From: Stachybotrys elegans
Taxonomy: Eukaryota > Ascomycota > Sordariomycetes > Hypocreales > Stachybotryaceae
NCBI GenBank assembly: GCA_020746835.1
Contig: JAGPNK010000004.1
Coordinates: 2,170,001-2,234,000 of the forward strand
Reading direction: 5' to 3'
Length of the DNA: 64,000 bases
Shown: positions 1 through 11,350 of the stretch, piece after piece
How positions within the stretch are numbered: the first letter of the stretch is position 1
Layout of the letters: each line of letters starts with the position of its first letter
The notes under the pieces: generated by a model
The model's database searches: none
The model's input: only the letters and a program-made list of their open reading frames with translations
What the model was told of the DNA's origin: nothing
Translations under genes and position numbers: made by a program

Positions 1-681
1 ATCGCCTACATCTTCGCCCAGATATTCCAGTGTCGACCAATCAGGTTTACATGGGAAGGGTGGATGAGCGACGACCGGGAGGCGCGATGCGTCGACATTA
101 CAACACTCACCTGGTCCGCAGGGGCTTTCAACATATTCTACGATACCGTCATTCTCATTCTACCTCTGCCGCTCATTCTCGGCCTCAAAATGAAGCCAAA
201 GACGAAGATTGGCATCACATTCATGTTCAGCCTGGGAATATTCGTCCTAGTTACGTCCTGTGTTCGCCTGAGTTACGTTCTCGGCTTTGGGCATACCTTT
301 AACCCGTCCTGGGACTACGTCGATACCATCATGTGGACGGGACTCGAGGTTTCCACGTCGCTCATCGTGGCTTGTCTACCAGCCATCCGTCTCCTACTGA
401 ATCGAGTCGGCTTCTTCGGAGCCTTGTTCGGCAGTCTAGTGGGACGGACGACGGGACTTGCTAGCTCAAGCAACATCAAAACACCGCTGCATGACAGGTC
501 TACTCACAGATCTGAGTACGAGGCAATGAATGAATCCCAAATCGAGCTCGGCCCTCAGGTCCCACCCAAGGACACGGAGATTAAGGGTTATGGGCCAAGA
601 GCGGCATCTAACATGCCCTCCGGGCATCGCATTCATGTAACGACAACAACGACTGTTGAGCATCACGACGGACCACGGTAA
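1..681 (+). CDS. Fungal rhodopsin-like (PTH11-related) integral membrane protein, 3' part
   Basis: The frame is open from base 1, so the 5' end lies outside the window; the first ATG inside (position 64) is internal. The visible part starts with FAQIFQCRPIRFTWEGW, the typical loop of the fungal rhodopsin-domain family (Fung_rhodopsin/SAT4-like seven-helix proteins), followed by three hydrophobic helices (roughly bases 130-190, 215-275 and 325-395). The last ~80 residues form a hydrophilic tail rich in Ser and Thr, as is usual for cytoplasmic tails here. Family members are plasma-membrane proteins, some proposed to be G-protein-coupled receptors; no ligand can be inferred. A second family member lies at 15599-16749. 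The family assignment is firm, the function is not. Confidence 0.85.
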   Translation: MAYIFAQIFQCRPIRFTWEGWMSDDREARCVDITTLTWSAGAFNIFYDTVILILPLPLILGLKMKPKTKIGITFMFSLGIFVLVTSCVRLSYVLGFGHTFNPSWDYVDTIMWTGLEVSTSLIVACLPAIRLLLNRVGFFGALFGSLVGRTTGLASSSNIKTPLHDRSTHRSEYEAMNESQIELGPQVPPKDTEIKGYGPRAASNMPSGHRIHVTTTTTVEHHDGPR

Positions 682-770
682 CGTCGAGCCTACCATATCT
701 ACTAGATTTCTTTTTTAGCGCCGAGAAGGAAAGAATTCCTTTGATGTAGGATATTTCATGATTATGAATG

Positions 771-1376
771 TCATAACGGCATCTTATTCAAAAACTCTAT
801 CAAGCAATAATCTGCGTAAACGAGTCCGTGATCTCGGATCTTGAAGTATCTCATGTCGTTGTAAACGGTGGCATTCCTCAACGCGGCCTCGAAAGCCTTT
901 CCTTTTAGCTCATCGACGTCGGCGACATCATTGGTAGCCGAGTTTCTGATCAATATTGCGCGCTCTCGAGACAGACAGCTCGACGGTGTCTTGGACGATT
1001 TTGGTGGCTCCTTGCAACCCGCAGCGTTCCAAAGTAATCGATGAATCCACAGTTAGCATTAATGCTATCAATAACAGAGTTGGCGTAGCCGGCATACCTG
1101 GAAAACGAGTCATGGGTCTCTTGTTGGACAAAAGTGAAAGGGGGGAGGGTAGCATCACACACATTCCAGCGAGGGAGGCACCAATGCCCGTAATTTAGAG
1201 TCGCCAAACTTTCTCACACATTGCGCCTGTGTGTAGTTTGCGAAGCCGGAGGTGACGGGTGCAGAAGCAGCATCTGCAGGCGCCTTCTCGTCACCGAACT
1301 CGACGTGCGACATGCTCGCAGTGGCCTGTTCTTTAGACATGGCGGACAAGAGCTCAATAAGCAAGTGTCGTGCCAA
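771..1376 (-). pseudogene. Possible degenerate hypothetical gene
   Basis: Protein-like sequence on the minus strand is spread over all three frames: 1376-1155 (ending near NYTQAQCVRKFGDSK), 1207-950 (with FSRYAGYANSVIDSI), 1164-928 (TKIVQDTVELSVSR), then 953-771 (AALRNATVYNDMRYFKIRD), ending in a stop. The order is colinear, but I found no convincing GT/AG introns joining the pieces. Several indels in a small gene explain this best; a multi-intron gene is the alternative. I do not recognise the family. Confidence 0.3.
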
Positions 1377-2009
1377 GGTATGTCCTGTTGTCGACTTGGG
1401 AGTAGAGGTCGGTTAAGGAACATGCAGAACGGGCCAAAGCAAGATATTAAGTATTTCACGAGAAGCGTGTATCCGAGGCTCGTCGTTCCACACGACAACG
1501 ATGGCGTTATTGGAGTGGCATATGGGGCATTAGTTGTTCCCCAGATGCCCCAGCTGCCCCATACTCCCCCAAGTTTATGGGGAAATTGGCGTCACCTGTC
1601 CGTCCAAACGGCTACGCTAACATGGCTTCACCCTCGGCCTCGGACGAGGTGCCGGCCATGGAATGCCCGAGGGTACTCGCTGGCCCTCTGAGCTGTTGAC
1701 AAATCGTACGGCCGGCCTTGTCATCTCGGAACTACGGCTAGCAGTCTTTGCTCCAGGGTGCGTGGCTTGAGCCACAACTGAGTCTTTTGCTGTTCAGCAT
1801 CCGATTCATTACGCCCTTTGCGGGGCCTTGGTCGGAGCGGCATTCATTCCTAGTTATCGTGACAGGACATCCAGGGCCATGTTATGAACAGCATTGGTCG
1901 ATGGTTCGATGCCATATTTTGCTCATCTCTTCTATCAAGAGTCATGGTTCAACATTTGCTTAACAACCCGCTTCTGGGTTCACTGATAATGATAGTGTTC
2001 GAAGTACTT
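1377..2009. other. Intergenic region, no gene seen
   Basis: About 630 bases between the degenerate gene and the F-box pseudogene. Around 1525-1580 there is a run of GCCCCA/TGGGGC-type motifs that can pair with each other. No coding frame has protein-like composition. Confidence 0.4.
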
Positions 2010-3430
2010 TTATCGAGCCAACGGATTCGCTCCTTTCCTAATCCCAAGTGCCGCCCTGTGGCTGTTCACCAACGCCTGTAGCTCGTCCCACTTGCCCAGT
2101 AACTTGTCATCCATCTCTTTCGCTTCATAATAACGCATGCGGCCATCCTCACCAGCCCTTAGGCGTACCAATGCGCCGTATCTGCTGCATGTTGTTCCTA
2201 CCACGAAGCATCTTTCTCGCAATGACTTGATCGCCTCTAGCCGATAACGGGATTCATCAAGGCGGTCTGTAACAGTATTCCACTCAAGCGTGGCTCCATA
2301 GAGGTCCTCTGATCCCCCCTTGAGAGCCACAATGCGAAACTCTACCAGGTGTGGGGGACGCTTCTCGAGAAAGTCACTGATCAACTGCAGCCACTCTCTT
2401 CGGCACGATGTCATACAGTGTCCAAGAAAGACTCGCTCCAGGCTTTCTGCGTGACTGATGAGGAATTTGGAAATCTCTGTATCGATCATGGCATAGGTTA
2501 TCTCAAACTGCTTGAGTCTAGGCATATGAAGGCTTGACCACGGTATGGGCTCTCGCCCTAGGTCCCCGTGGCCAATGGCGCAATCATCTTGGCCCTCGAC
2601 TCGCAGTGCTCAACAGACTTGAGATGGTTGAGAAATAGATCTAGAAAGCTCCGAAGAAGAGGTTGATACACTTTTGTCAGATGTGCGCCGATGCTCTCAA
2701 ACTCCCGCAACGTGGGAAGTTCAATAATGAGTGTTTGTAGCTGCGATAAAAGTGTCCTCCATTTCTCTGTCCGCAGAGCTGAATAGCCATCTGCGGGCGC
2801 CAGGGGTAGGCCTGTGATCTCAAGCCGCTGAAACGCACCAGTGCTCTCTGACAGCGCAGCCAGACTCTGGGTGACCAGAACACGCCACGGTTCTTTATCT
2901 TCAGAGCAGTAGAACTCATCAAAATGCCGGAACGCATATTGCGTGTTTGGCCATAGCTCAAGCTCCCAGAGATCAAGCCTGAAACGGAACGTGTTCAGGT
3001 TTGGAAACATGTTGAGCGAGCTAAGGGCCGTCTGCGCCGCCTGGCTGAGCGCAACAGGAGGGTCATGTTCTGGGTTGACCGTGTCGGATGAATCTTCGAG
3101 GAAGGGGTTTGGGTCTCGCGGAATGTACTCCAAAACGCGAACACGCGGCGCTCATGGACTGGCGGCGATAGCTAAGATGCTCGATGCGGGCCTCTCATCC
3201 TCTCTGAAAACAAGGTAGCAGTAGGTTTTGCTTTGGCACAGTTGCAGGGCGGCGTGACAAGTCTGGGACAGCCGGCGGAGATCCGGGATAGACGAGTGAC
3301 GCACGATCCCTACGATAAGCTCATTGGGAAGATCAATTAAGCCCATGACGAGAGGGGAGACAATGTGGTGTTTCGAACGCTGCCTTGACAAGACAACTAA
3401 AATGAAATGGTTCAGTGTTGGCAAAGTCAT
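2010..3430 (-). pseudogene. Broken F-box / leucine-rich-repeat-type protein
   Basis: The N-terminal part begins MTLPTLNHF (3430) or, more likely, MGLIDLPNELIVGIV (3346). It carries an F-box: LPNEL, then DLRRLSQTCHAAL and a Tyr-rich end. F-box proteins recruit substrates to SCF ubiquitin ligases. The same frame is interrupted by TGA at 3152-3154 and continues directly as RVRVLEYIPRDPNPF. A second break, a frame change near 2545-2570, separates the middle part (ending around ESRAKMIAP) from the C-terminal part (IPWSSLHMPRLKQFEI to the stop at 2010). The region between is too short for an intron. The body is of the variable LRR-like kind common in fungal F-box families. The stop is one C-to-T change away from CGA (Arg). 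Two independent lesions make a pseudogene likely; annotation or assembly error is possible for one of them. Confidence 0.7.
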
Positions 3431-3617
3431 GTCTAGAGACTCGAGGATGGGTTGTCTTTAAATTGTGGATAAACAACATATGGCCTCGTCATTTTCGCAT
3501 TCGCATTCCCACCAAGGATCGAGATGCCTGATTTACGTCTGTACCCATAAAACGTCAATCTGTCAGGCACCAGGCTCGACAAAATTCTCTCTCGAAGGCA
3601 GCAGCAACTTTGATCCA

Positions 3618-3900
3618 GTCACCCGCCGAAGCCATCAAGCCAGCGGCAGATCGAGTCACCAGAAGCCATTTGCAGTCATCAAAAACCTTGATATCGCATC
3701 ATCAACAGCAATCTCAACCAAGCCCCCCGGAACAAGCCGTCTCGCAGCAGACCTGACTGTGTCACTCGCCAAAGCCTCATCACCCAACTGTATCACTGGT
3801 CAAAGCCACATCATAGACCCTACGGCAGATGCTATCTCTTTGCATTATGTATGCTAATACAGAAAGGCAGCAGCTCTAATCAAGTCACTAGACAGAAGCC
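3618..3900 (+). repeat. Degenerate interspersed motif TCACYNG..AAAGCC
   Basis: Five copies of a motif TCAC(C/T)-N-G-N(1-4)-(A)AAGCC occur at about 3618, 3656, 3764, 3793 and 3886, with uneven spacing. They resemble a decayed minisatellite. The rest of the 3431-4188 gap is AT-rich with no gene. Confidence 0.35.
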
Positions 3901-4188
3901 TTCTTGTATATTGCGCCCAACGCCACGGTAGCATCACAATAGAAGCTTCTGATCAATTGCAGTGGTGGAAAACTTTAACATTAGCTGCAGCAACAAGCTT
4001 TTCTCAATTAAATCTAATCAATTGTTATCTATTGATCTGATATTGTCTTTATCATTAGAGGGGGCCTCCTTGAAGTCACTGGTCTGTATCCCATTGGGGC
4101 ACACGAACGGGAAATCCCACATCATCTGAAACTTCGTGATAATAATGCTCTCCGGAGGTGGATGATTAGATTCATCTAAGATGACAGT

Positions 4189-6253
4189 CTATGTCGTATT
4201 CTCCTTCGAAGTGCGGTTGGATATGTCAACTCGTACTTCACAAGACATGGTCTCCCCCCCTTCGCTCGATACTCTCACCACTTCTGCCAGCATTCGAAAG
4301 CCAGTATCTCCAAACGAGAGAGTTCCCTTTGACCAGTCAGTCGTTTGGTAAGAGCTGAACTCCGTGGGAAAGATGTCGTGTTCCTCATCGAGTTTCTTTG
4401 CCAGCTTCTGACGGTAGTCGCTCCAGCGAAGATCATGGCGATGCTTGAGCCTCACATTGGCAGAATCAAGCGCCAATGCCTCCCCCCCTGGTGGTTGTAT
4501 GGCTTGATATGCTTCCAAGTATTTCCTACCGCCGTATATACGACACCACGTTGTTGCTTGGATCTCGACACCGTCATCTACCAGCGTGAAATGGCCCCAG
4601 AGCAACATTATTCGTGGGTTAAAGAACCTCGTCTCCGTTTCAAACGAAACACTGAATAAGTGTATTCCGCAGAGGTCTGCGTTACCGTACGAATGCTCGT
4701 ACTTTATCGGGCTCCAGGGTTCTGGGAGCTCCTTCATTGTCTCTTTGTAATAAATCTTTGGGTATCCAAACCAGACAGTATAGGTTCTTGGCGGGTCTGA
4801 GGTGTCAGGCCTTAGAATAATGGGGTGCATTTGAGTCGTGCTGCCGCTGGCTAAGGCGACGCTTGTAGATGGTTCGGCTTGGATCAAGATTCGTATATCC
4901 TTCCTCTCGCTGGTATCTAGGGATATCGTATGAGCTTCTCGCCTTTAATACTCGCTTCGGGCCTCACTCACAAAGTGGCTCGACGGGGAATCCGATCTGG
5001 GCCTCATTCACAATTCTCCAGGCCTTATCATTGTACGTCGCCTGAATGATGGCGTTGCCGCGCACTCGGGCATACAGGGAACCATCAATCAGCTCCCTGA
5101 GCAGAATGCCGCACCGGACATTGTACTCGACGTTCATGGGATAGTCGATGAGAGCCAGCCAGAATATATTTCTACGGTCGAATGGCGTCTGGTAAAGCAA
5201 GGAAGATCCGACGAGGCATTCCATTAGCCGCATTCGGGAAACTATCGTCGTTCCTGAAATGTCTATGCTTGCCGAGGATATATCTGGGCTGTATTTGAAG
5301 AATGATCCTGTTTCTGTACTCTGGAAGATGCGACGGCCGACGATGGGAACATTCTGCGCGAAGCCCGACGGCGAGGTAGCGAGACAGCCAGACTCATCCG
5401 GCCCGTCAGAACACCAGAGCAGAATAGTAGGGTCGTTACATTGTCTCACAATTGCCTCTTGCAGTCGAACAAAAGCCTTGCGCCCTTCTCCGTACAACAG
5501 CGGCATGTTTACGTTGAACAATCCCAGCAGCGAGTAGGCTTCGTCCTCTCTTCGGGTCGTACGTCGATGAGCGGCCCAGCTCATCTTTACAGCAACGGCG
5601 AAGCCATCCAGAATCTGAGGAAGTATGTCAGGGGATAGGCAGAGGAGACATTTTTCGTCGCGGACCCGTGATATCGGCACGTTGCAGCGGCAGCGTTTCA
5701 CCAGGAAGACTTCCTCCCAAATACCAGTTCTTTGGCATATATGGCGCATCAAATCGCCGTTTCTTTCGCCAAAGGAGATCCAGCTGGCATCGAAAAACAC
5801 TGCTTTTCGCGGGGCGATGAGCTCCTGCAATGTCCACCCTCTGGAGAACCAGCGCGCCTTGCAGAACTCAGCGTCTTCAACGTCCAGACAAACGGCCGCT
5901 TCGCTGACTTGTCGTCCATGCGCCACATAGTCGCTTAAATAGATGTAGCACACTGAGGACTGTTGGTACCACCGGAACATGGAGTTTATGGCCTCTGATA
6001 GCTCGGCGCTGCTGCTCTTATCGATGCAGCAGGTGTCGATCCAGATGTAGTCGTACCCATCTCCCCTGGCCTGGCGGCAGCTCCTGTCGAGTTTTTGAAA
6101 CGCGGGGTGGTCTTCCAGATGCTTGCGGTCACGGAGGTCTTGGAAGCTGATCTCAGAGTCCTGCCAGGTGTGCGAGAGAATGGCGTAAGCGGGGGTGTCT
6201 TCTTCTGAAAAGAAGGATTCGAGTTGCCTGTTGTGGACGTTGAGTAGCCACAT
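4189..6253 (-). CDS. HET-domain protein (heterokaryon-incompatibility type)
   Basis: The model is complement(4189..4916, 4972..6253), 669 residues. A 55-bp intron with GTGAGT donor at 4971 and CTAG acceptor at 4917 removes a stop and joins the two frames in phase. The N-terminus MWLLNVHNRQLESF leads into the HET domain (PF06985): AYAILSHTWQDSEISF near residue 23, then YIWIDTCCIDKSSSAELSEA and ARWFSRGWTLQELIAP. The C-terminal half is a family-typical variable region; the second exon begins near SERKDIRILIQAE. HET domains act as cell-death effectors in allorecognition and NLR-like immunity; here the domain stands alone, with no NACHT or repeat partner. Its core is closely related to that of the gene at 54543-56273. 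The roughly 990 bases upstream (6254-7243) hold no recognisable gene. Confidence 0.88.
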
Positions 6254-7243
6254 ATCCCAGGATTGTCGGTACTGAGCACTGGTTCAAGCTCTAATAATAC
6301 TTCGAGAAATGATGGTTTGTTTTCGAATGGGATCATGAGAATGGAATGCTGTCACGACGGTACCACGACTCCCAGTTGGTGTTGGGCGTGCGTAATTCAT
6401 GCCTGAGTAAGCACAGAATGCAGACATCCGGTCCGTTTCTGGACCTGGCCGACTTGGCACATGAGGCTGCCATGATACGATGTACCACGTTTTTGACGCT
6501 GGGGCTTCTTGGTGCTTAGGTTGGATTTGCTAAGGGCTTGAGAACATGCGAGACTCTGATACTGGAAGGACAAAGATTAGCACTTGCACTAACAGATTCA
6601 TGGCAACGGAATTAGGAAAGACCTGAAATAGTTTTTTATAGCTAGGCGGTCTCTTATCTTGTAAGAAGCTTGATGCATCAAGTGCACGATGGGTTACTGT
6701 ACGTTGGTATCTGCTACGGTGCAGGCCAAACCTACAGTCAATGAAGCGATATGGTTTTGAACGGCCGGATAAATTATCAGCCCCAAACGGAAATAGATCC
6801 TATATCGTCAACGAGCTCCGTTGAATCGATAGAGTCAGCTTGGCCAAGGATCAATTATTTCCACGACGTGATGCAGACGACGGGGACCAAATGATCATGC
6901 CTTGCGCTGTGCATTTGTTTAAGAATAGATGTATTTCCCTATGCGAGCGTGATGCATCAGAGAGTAAAAGGATACCTGTGCGTTGCACGAATGTTTGGTC
7001 CCATACCATTCGCAATGAAGGCTTGAATTGTGTGACTGGGGAAGCACTGGCATGTCAAGCAATAGTCCTCCAGCAGCCTGCCGCGTGCCATTGAACCTCC
7101 AGACAGAAAGTAACCCTCGGAATCAGTGAACTCGCCCTCGCATTGCATATCAGCCGTCCAATCTCATGACCAGTCCCTCGCGTCGCCAAGTACAAGATCC
7201 AATCAACGTCGATGCCGCCTTAGCTTCCTCGAACCAATGTCCC

Positions 7244-7399
7244 TCACAGAATCGTGCACGGAATGCAGCAGCACGACACCTCGCCGCAGTCTATGCAGGC
7301 GGTGCCCTCGGACGGCTTGACGATGGTGCTGGCGATGGACGAGGCGCCGCTGCCGGGGCCGTTGGCGTTGACGAGGGGAGTGGAGTGGCGCGAGCACAT
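7244..7399 (-). CDS. Small Cys-rich hypothetical protein
   Basis: A 51-residue frame starts MCSRHSTPLVNANGPG and ends with a cysteine cluster CIDCGEVSCCCIPC, six Cys in 14 residues. No signal peptide is visible. The compact Cys end resembles metal-binding or palmitoylated tails of small fungal proteins, but I do not recognise the family. GTGAGG overlaps the stop codon, so a further exon downstream is possible. The frame also stays open upstream to 7594 without an obvious better start. Confidence 0.3.
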   Translation of the reverse strand: MCSRHSTPLVNANGPGSGASSIASTIVKPSEGTACIDCGEVSCCCIPCTIL

Positions 7400-7867
7400 C
7401 TTGCTTAACCGCGGTGATACCGAAAGGCGATATTGATAGTTGTAGTAGATGGAGTTTGGCAGTGGTGTCTTGATAGAGGAGAGGGTGTTGGTGTTGCGGT
7501 CAAGATGTTGGGCTGAGATGCAAAACAGGGAAACTGGGTCTTTACACGTCACACCGCGCGCTGGTCTAAATTGGCTCGGCCTGGTTCGTTTCATCGACAG
7601 GGGCAGTGCAGCGACGGCGTTGTGGCGCCTACTGATACCTATGTGCTATAGTATACAGAAAGCAATGGCATTCACACGGCTTCACTTGCTAGGTGGAGGA
7701 TGAAATCAAGCAAAAATCTTCAATTCCCGGGGTTGCCGGTATATAGAAAGCATCGACAAAGGCGAAGCGGAACAAAAAAAGGTATCATCCATTCCTCCCG
7801 TCGTTAACATGATGAACTTGGCACACTTTCTTCCTCCCACATCCAATCCGTCAAAAACAACTACAGC

Positions 7868-10575
7868 TCAAGGCTTGGCCTCGGCGCTCTTCTTCTCCAG
7901 CAGCGAACCCAGGTACTGCAAGTCGTGCCTCGCGCGCTCGTCCTGCTCGTAGATGCCCTTGACGACCTCCCACTCGCGCCGCGACATCTGGAAGGCCTGC
8001 GGCAGCAGGAACTGCACCGTGGGGACGTTGACCAGGGGTCCCAGCACCTCCTGCGCCATCGCCTGGCCCGACTGTTGGAGCTGGAACTTCTGCGCGTCCG
8101 TCATGGGGGCGGGCGGCGGTGGCCGGTTCGTGTGCGGCGGCTGCGGGATTGGCACGGGTGTCGTCGACACGGACGGCGTGGGGAATGTGTTGCTCTGCGG
8201 CGTGGCGGGCGAAAAGGCCGGGCCGTGGGAGACGGAGTTGCTGCGCTGAGCATAGGCGGTGTTCGTGTTGAGTGAGGGTATGGCAGCGCCGCCGGGCGGC
8301 ACAGGAATAGGCACCGGCGTAACAGAAGGTGTCGTCGTAGCCGGCGCTGCTGGTGCAGCAGCAGGTTGTTGTGCCATCTGGGCTTGCTGAGGCTTCAGCT
8401 GCTCTGCCTCGTTCCGATAGACAAACACCGCCAGCAGCATGGGCTCGGCGCGCGTCTTGGGAATGAAGTTATCAACCAGATTGAGCATGAACTCGGGGTG
8501 TCCACCGTCGCCCGCAGGGACGGGAACGAGATAAGTATCGCGCACGTTGCCGGCCACCTTGTCTCCGACGACTCCGTAGCGCTTCTTGCCTACAAAGTAG
8601 TCGACCAGTGCGTTGAACTCGGCGCGCTTCTCGGGCTGCACAGGTGCGAGGCTCACCACCACGACGTCTGTCAGCGTGCTGTATCGCAGTCCACAGAGGT
8701 ACTCGATGGCGGCCTGCTGCGGGATACGACCCGCCACTGCCATGCGCTTCGGTATCAGTTTCGACCAGGGGCCAATAGAGGCAAAGTTGGCGCCACCGAT
8801 GTGTTTGGCCGTGGCGGCAAAGTCGGCGATGGAGCTCATGGCCAGCGTACCGCGCCACACGACATCGGGGTCTATGGATTCTTCGGTAGGTGAGTAGGGC
8901 GGCGAATCGTTCTCGTCTTCGTCCTGAAGCATGCGATCAACGTCCGGATCCACGCCAGCTCCAGTGGCGGCCGTCGAGGCCCGGCGCAAGTGTCCAGGTC
9001 CGGTAGGGGACGACTTGACGCTGGAAAAGACCTTGGTGATATCGAAGTTAGGGTTGCTGGGGGATCGCTGCGTGTAGCCGTCGCCTTGCAAGGGTGACTC
9101 GACGGACTCATGCTTGACCTGGTGCTGCGACTCTCTCCTGTACGGGCCTCCTCCCGGCAATGGCGGGGGGATGTCCGCCATGGTCCCAGCGGTCTCGTCC
9201 TCCACTACCTCCTCCCCCTTGTGCGTCCTCCTGACGCGCGGTCCAGTCTCTGAGGTGTAGAGAATAGACTGCTTCTCTGCTTTGGCCCTCATCTCTGCCG
9301 TCTGGCGCTGCTGCTCAGCTGAGGCCAGCTGCTCAGACGTCATGACGGCCAAGATAGGTGGTGTGTGGGTGCCGGCAAGGATGCCATGGAACAGTTCCGC
9401 GTTGTTCTTGAGGTTGAACGACAGCGACTTTATCTGCTGCGCGTACTCCTTCTGACCTTTGGTAGCGGGATGCGTATCGAGCACTGCGCGTTCGACCTGG
9501 AGCGCGTAGCTCTCGGCCATGGTGTCGACCGAGCTGTCGGGGGGACTCGGAGTTCACCGGTCTTGGCCAGGGCCGTCATGACATGGAGGAGCGATTTCTT
9601 CAAGGCTTTGGCTGGGCCCATGCGGGTGCTGGGAAGCTCTGAAATGGCGTTGGCGAGATCAGCTGGGGGGCTATATTTCGCATTCACGGGAGCGCTTTCG
9701 TTCTCCGATACGCGTCGAATCTTGGGCAGCTAATAATGTCAGTATACGAAGCCACTCCCCGATATAGAGAAACTTACCTTGCCGTCGGCATCGTGTGAAT
9801 CTTCCCGAGCCTTTCGCTTGCCTTGCTTGGGTCCTGGCTGGTCCTTCTTGGACGCAACCTCGGGTGTCGAAGCCTTGGATTTCGCAGCGCCTTCTTTGTC
9901 CGCTTCATCCTTGGTGTCGCTGACTCTCTTGCCCTTGCCTCTCCTTCCAGGCTTCTTCTTCTTCTTGCTCTCCTCCTCAAAGATCTTGCGCCGGACTTCC
10001 CAGGGCTTCTCGCCGCGGGCCATGCCCTCGAGGAGTTCCTTGTGATCCTCCGGCCGGCAGCGCTCGCAGTAGTACTTGTCTGGGATCTCGTCCTCGTACG
10101 AGCTCACGCCCACACAGACGTTGTGCTGCCAGGCGAAGCACGTCTCGCAGGAGATCCAGGCCTCGCCCGAGTCCTCATCTTGTTCGGTAGCGCCGCAGAC
10201 GCAGCGGATCACCTCCTCGGTGTCCTGCCCCTGATCCTGATCGGTCTCTGGCTCTTGTTCCTGCTCCTGCTCCTGTGCTTTCTTCGTCTTCTTGGTCTGT
10301 CGTCGTTTGGGCGCGGTCGGTTCGAGCTCGTCGAAAGACTTGGTGTGCTGGCCTTTGGTGGCCCTCACGGAGCGCCGGGGCTCTGCTTCTGCAGGTTGGG
10401 TTAGCATGCTGGACCACTGTTGCGCAAAGCAAACTGCCGCGCGACAAGCCGCTGCCGATGAGTGACGAGAACAGGGACGGGGGAGGTGCAAGACCTTGCG
10501 GGTGCGCAGGGTCCGTGGGTTGGGGCATGTGGAAGTTGCGGGAGCTGTGCTCAGGCGGAGTTGCTTACCAGACAT
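7868..10575 (-). CDS. BYE1: BYE1-like transcription factor (PHD, TFIIS central, SPOC); apparent frameshift
   Basis: Bye1 binds elongating RNA polymerase II through its TFIIS-like domain and methylated H3K4 through its PHD finger. Exon 1 is only 7 bases (10575-10569, GTAAGC donor). A 180-bp intron ends CTGCAG at 10389 and yields MSEAEPRRSVRATKGQHTK. A 48-bp intron (9777-9730) follows residue 206. Domains in order: C4HC3 PHD with Cys65, 67, 83, 86, His91, Cys94, 110, 113; a Lys-rich linker; the TFIIS central domain (TRMGPAKALKKSLLHVMTAL, then ALQVERAVLDTHPA and MTSEQLAS); a SPOC domain (from VVWRGTLAMSSIADF to MLLAVFVYRNE); and a Pro/Gln-rich tail. Inside the TFIIS domain the frame changes at a run of six G (plus strand 9539-9544). 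The two sides match the family without a gap, so a one-base homopolymer error or a recent indel is likely. The gene is divergent from PRE9. Confidence 0.85.
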
Positions 10576-11341
10576 TTCGGTCCGAGGGTGCACGAAGGAC
10601 AACAAGTACGCGCGATAGGGACCGCAGGAGGTTGGTGCTTTGGTGCTGTGGTGTTCTGGGTGGTTCTACTGATGGCCGCAGCAAAGGATGGACTGGTGGT
10701 CGCCAAGATACATATATGGAGTTTACGCAGACAGCATTAACAATCACAACTAAGCCAGCTCAGCGAGTCCAGCGAGACGCCAAGTCGGGCTGTAATCCCG
10801 CAGATGGGCACGCGACAGAGTATCCTGAGCTCTCGTCCTGCCGACAGCAGCACTGCCAAAGGTCAGGGCGGCGACAATATTGTCCGCGGGTGAATCTTCA
10901 AGCTCCTATCACGCGCGCACGCTGGCCACCTTCAAGAGCTCCAAGCCGGGAAGAAAGAAGACGGGGTGGTTGTCGTTGCGCAGCGGAGGTCTGGATGACG
11001 TGCTGGAGCTGTCGCGCGACGGAAAAATAAATGCCAAAGCTCAAGCCGCGTCAGCTTGCACCGAGGCAACGCGAGGGATGTGGAAAGGGATTCTCTCGGG
11101 CGGATGAGAGAGATGGTTGTGCGTCTCTACCGAGCACGATGTATGCGATGCACTGAACAGCGAGAGAAAAAAATAATAATAAAAAGGTGCCGGGCAGTGC
11201 GAGGTTGAGATGTTTGTGCAAAGATTGGAAAAGGAAAAGTGGGCTGGGCGGGAAATGAGGTGACGATACATGCGAAGGCGAGTCGCTGAACAAGAGGGGA
11301 AGGAGCTGCAAGGGCGGGGTACTCACGCCATATCACCTTTG

Positions 11342-11350
11342 GGTGGCAAA
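11342..11350 (+). promoter_or_regulatory. GGTGGCAAA, match to the yeast proteasome control element (PACE)
   Basis: This is an exact copy of the nonamer that Rpn4 binds upstream of yeast proteasome genes, here 555 bases before the PRE9 start, in the 1.33 kb gap shared with BYE1 (10576-11904). It sits in a partly palindromic context, CTTTGGGTGGCAAAG. Whether filamentous fungi use it is not shown by the sequence, and one nonamer may occur by chance. No gene is supported elsewhere in that gap. Confidence 0.4.
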
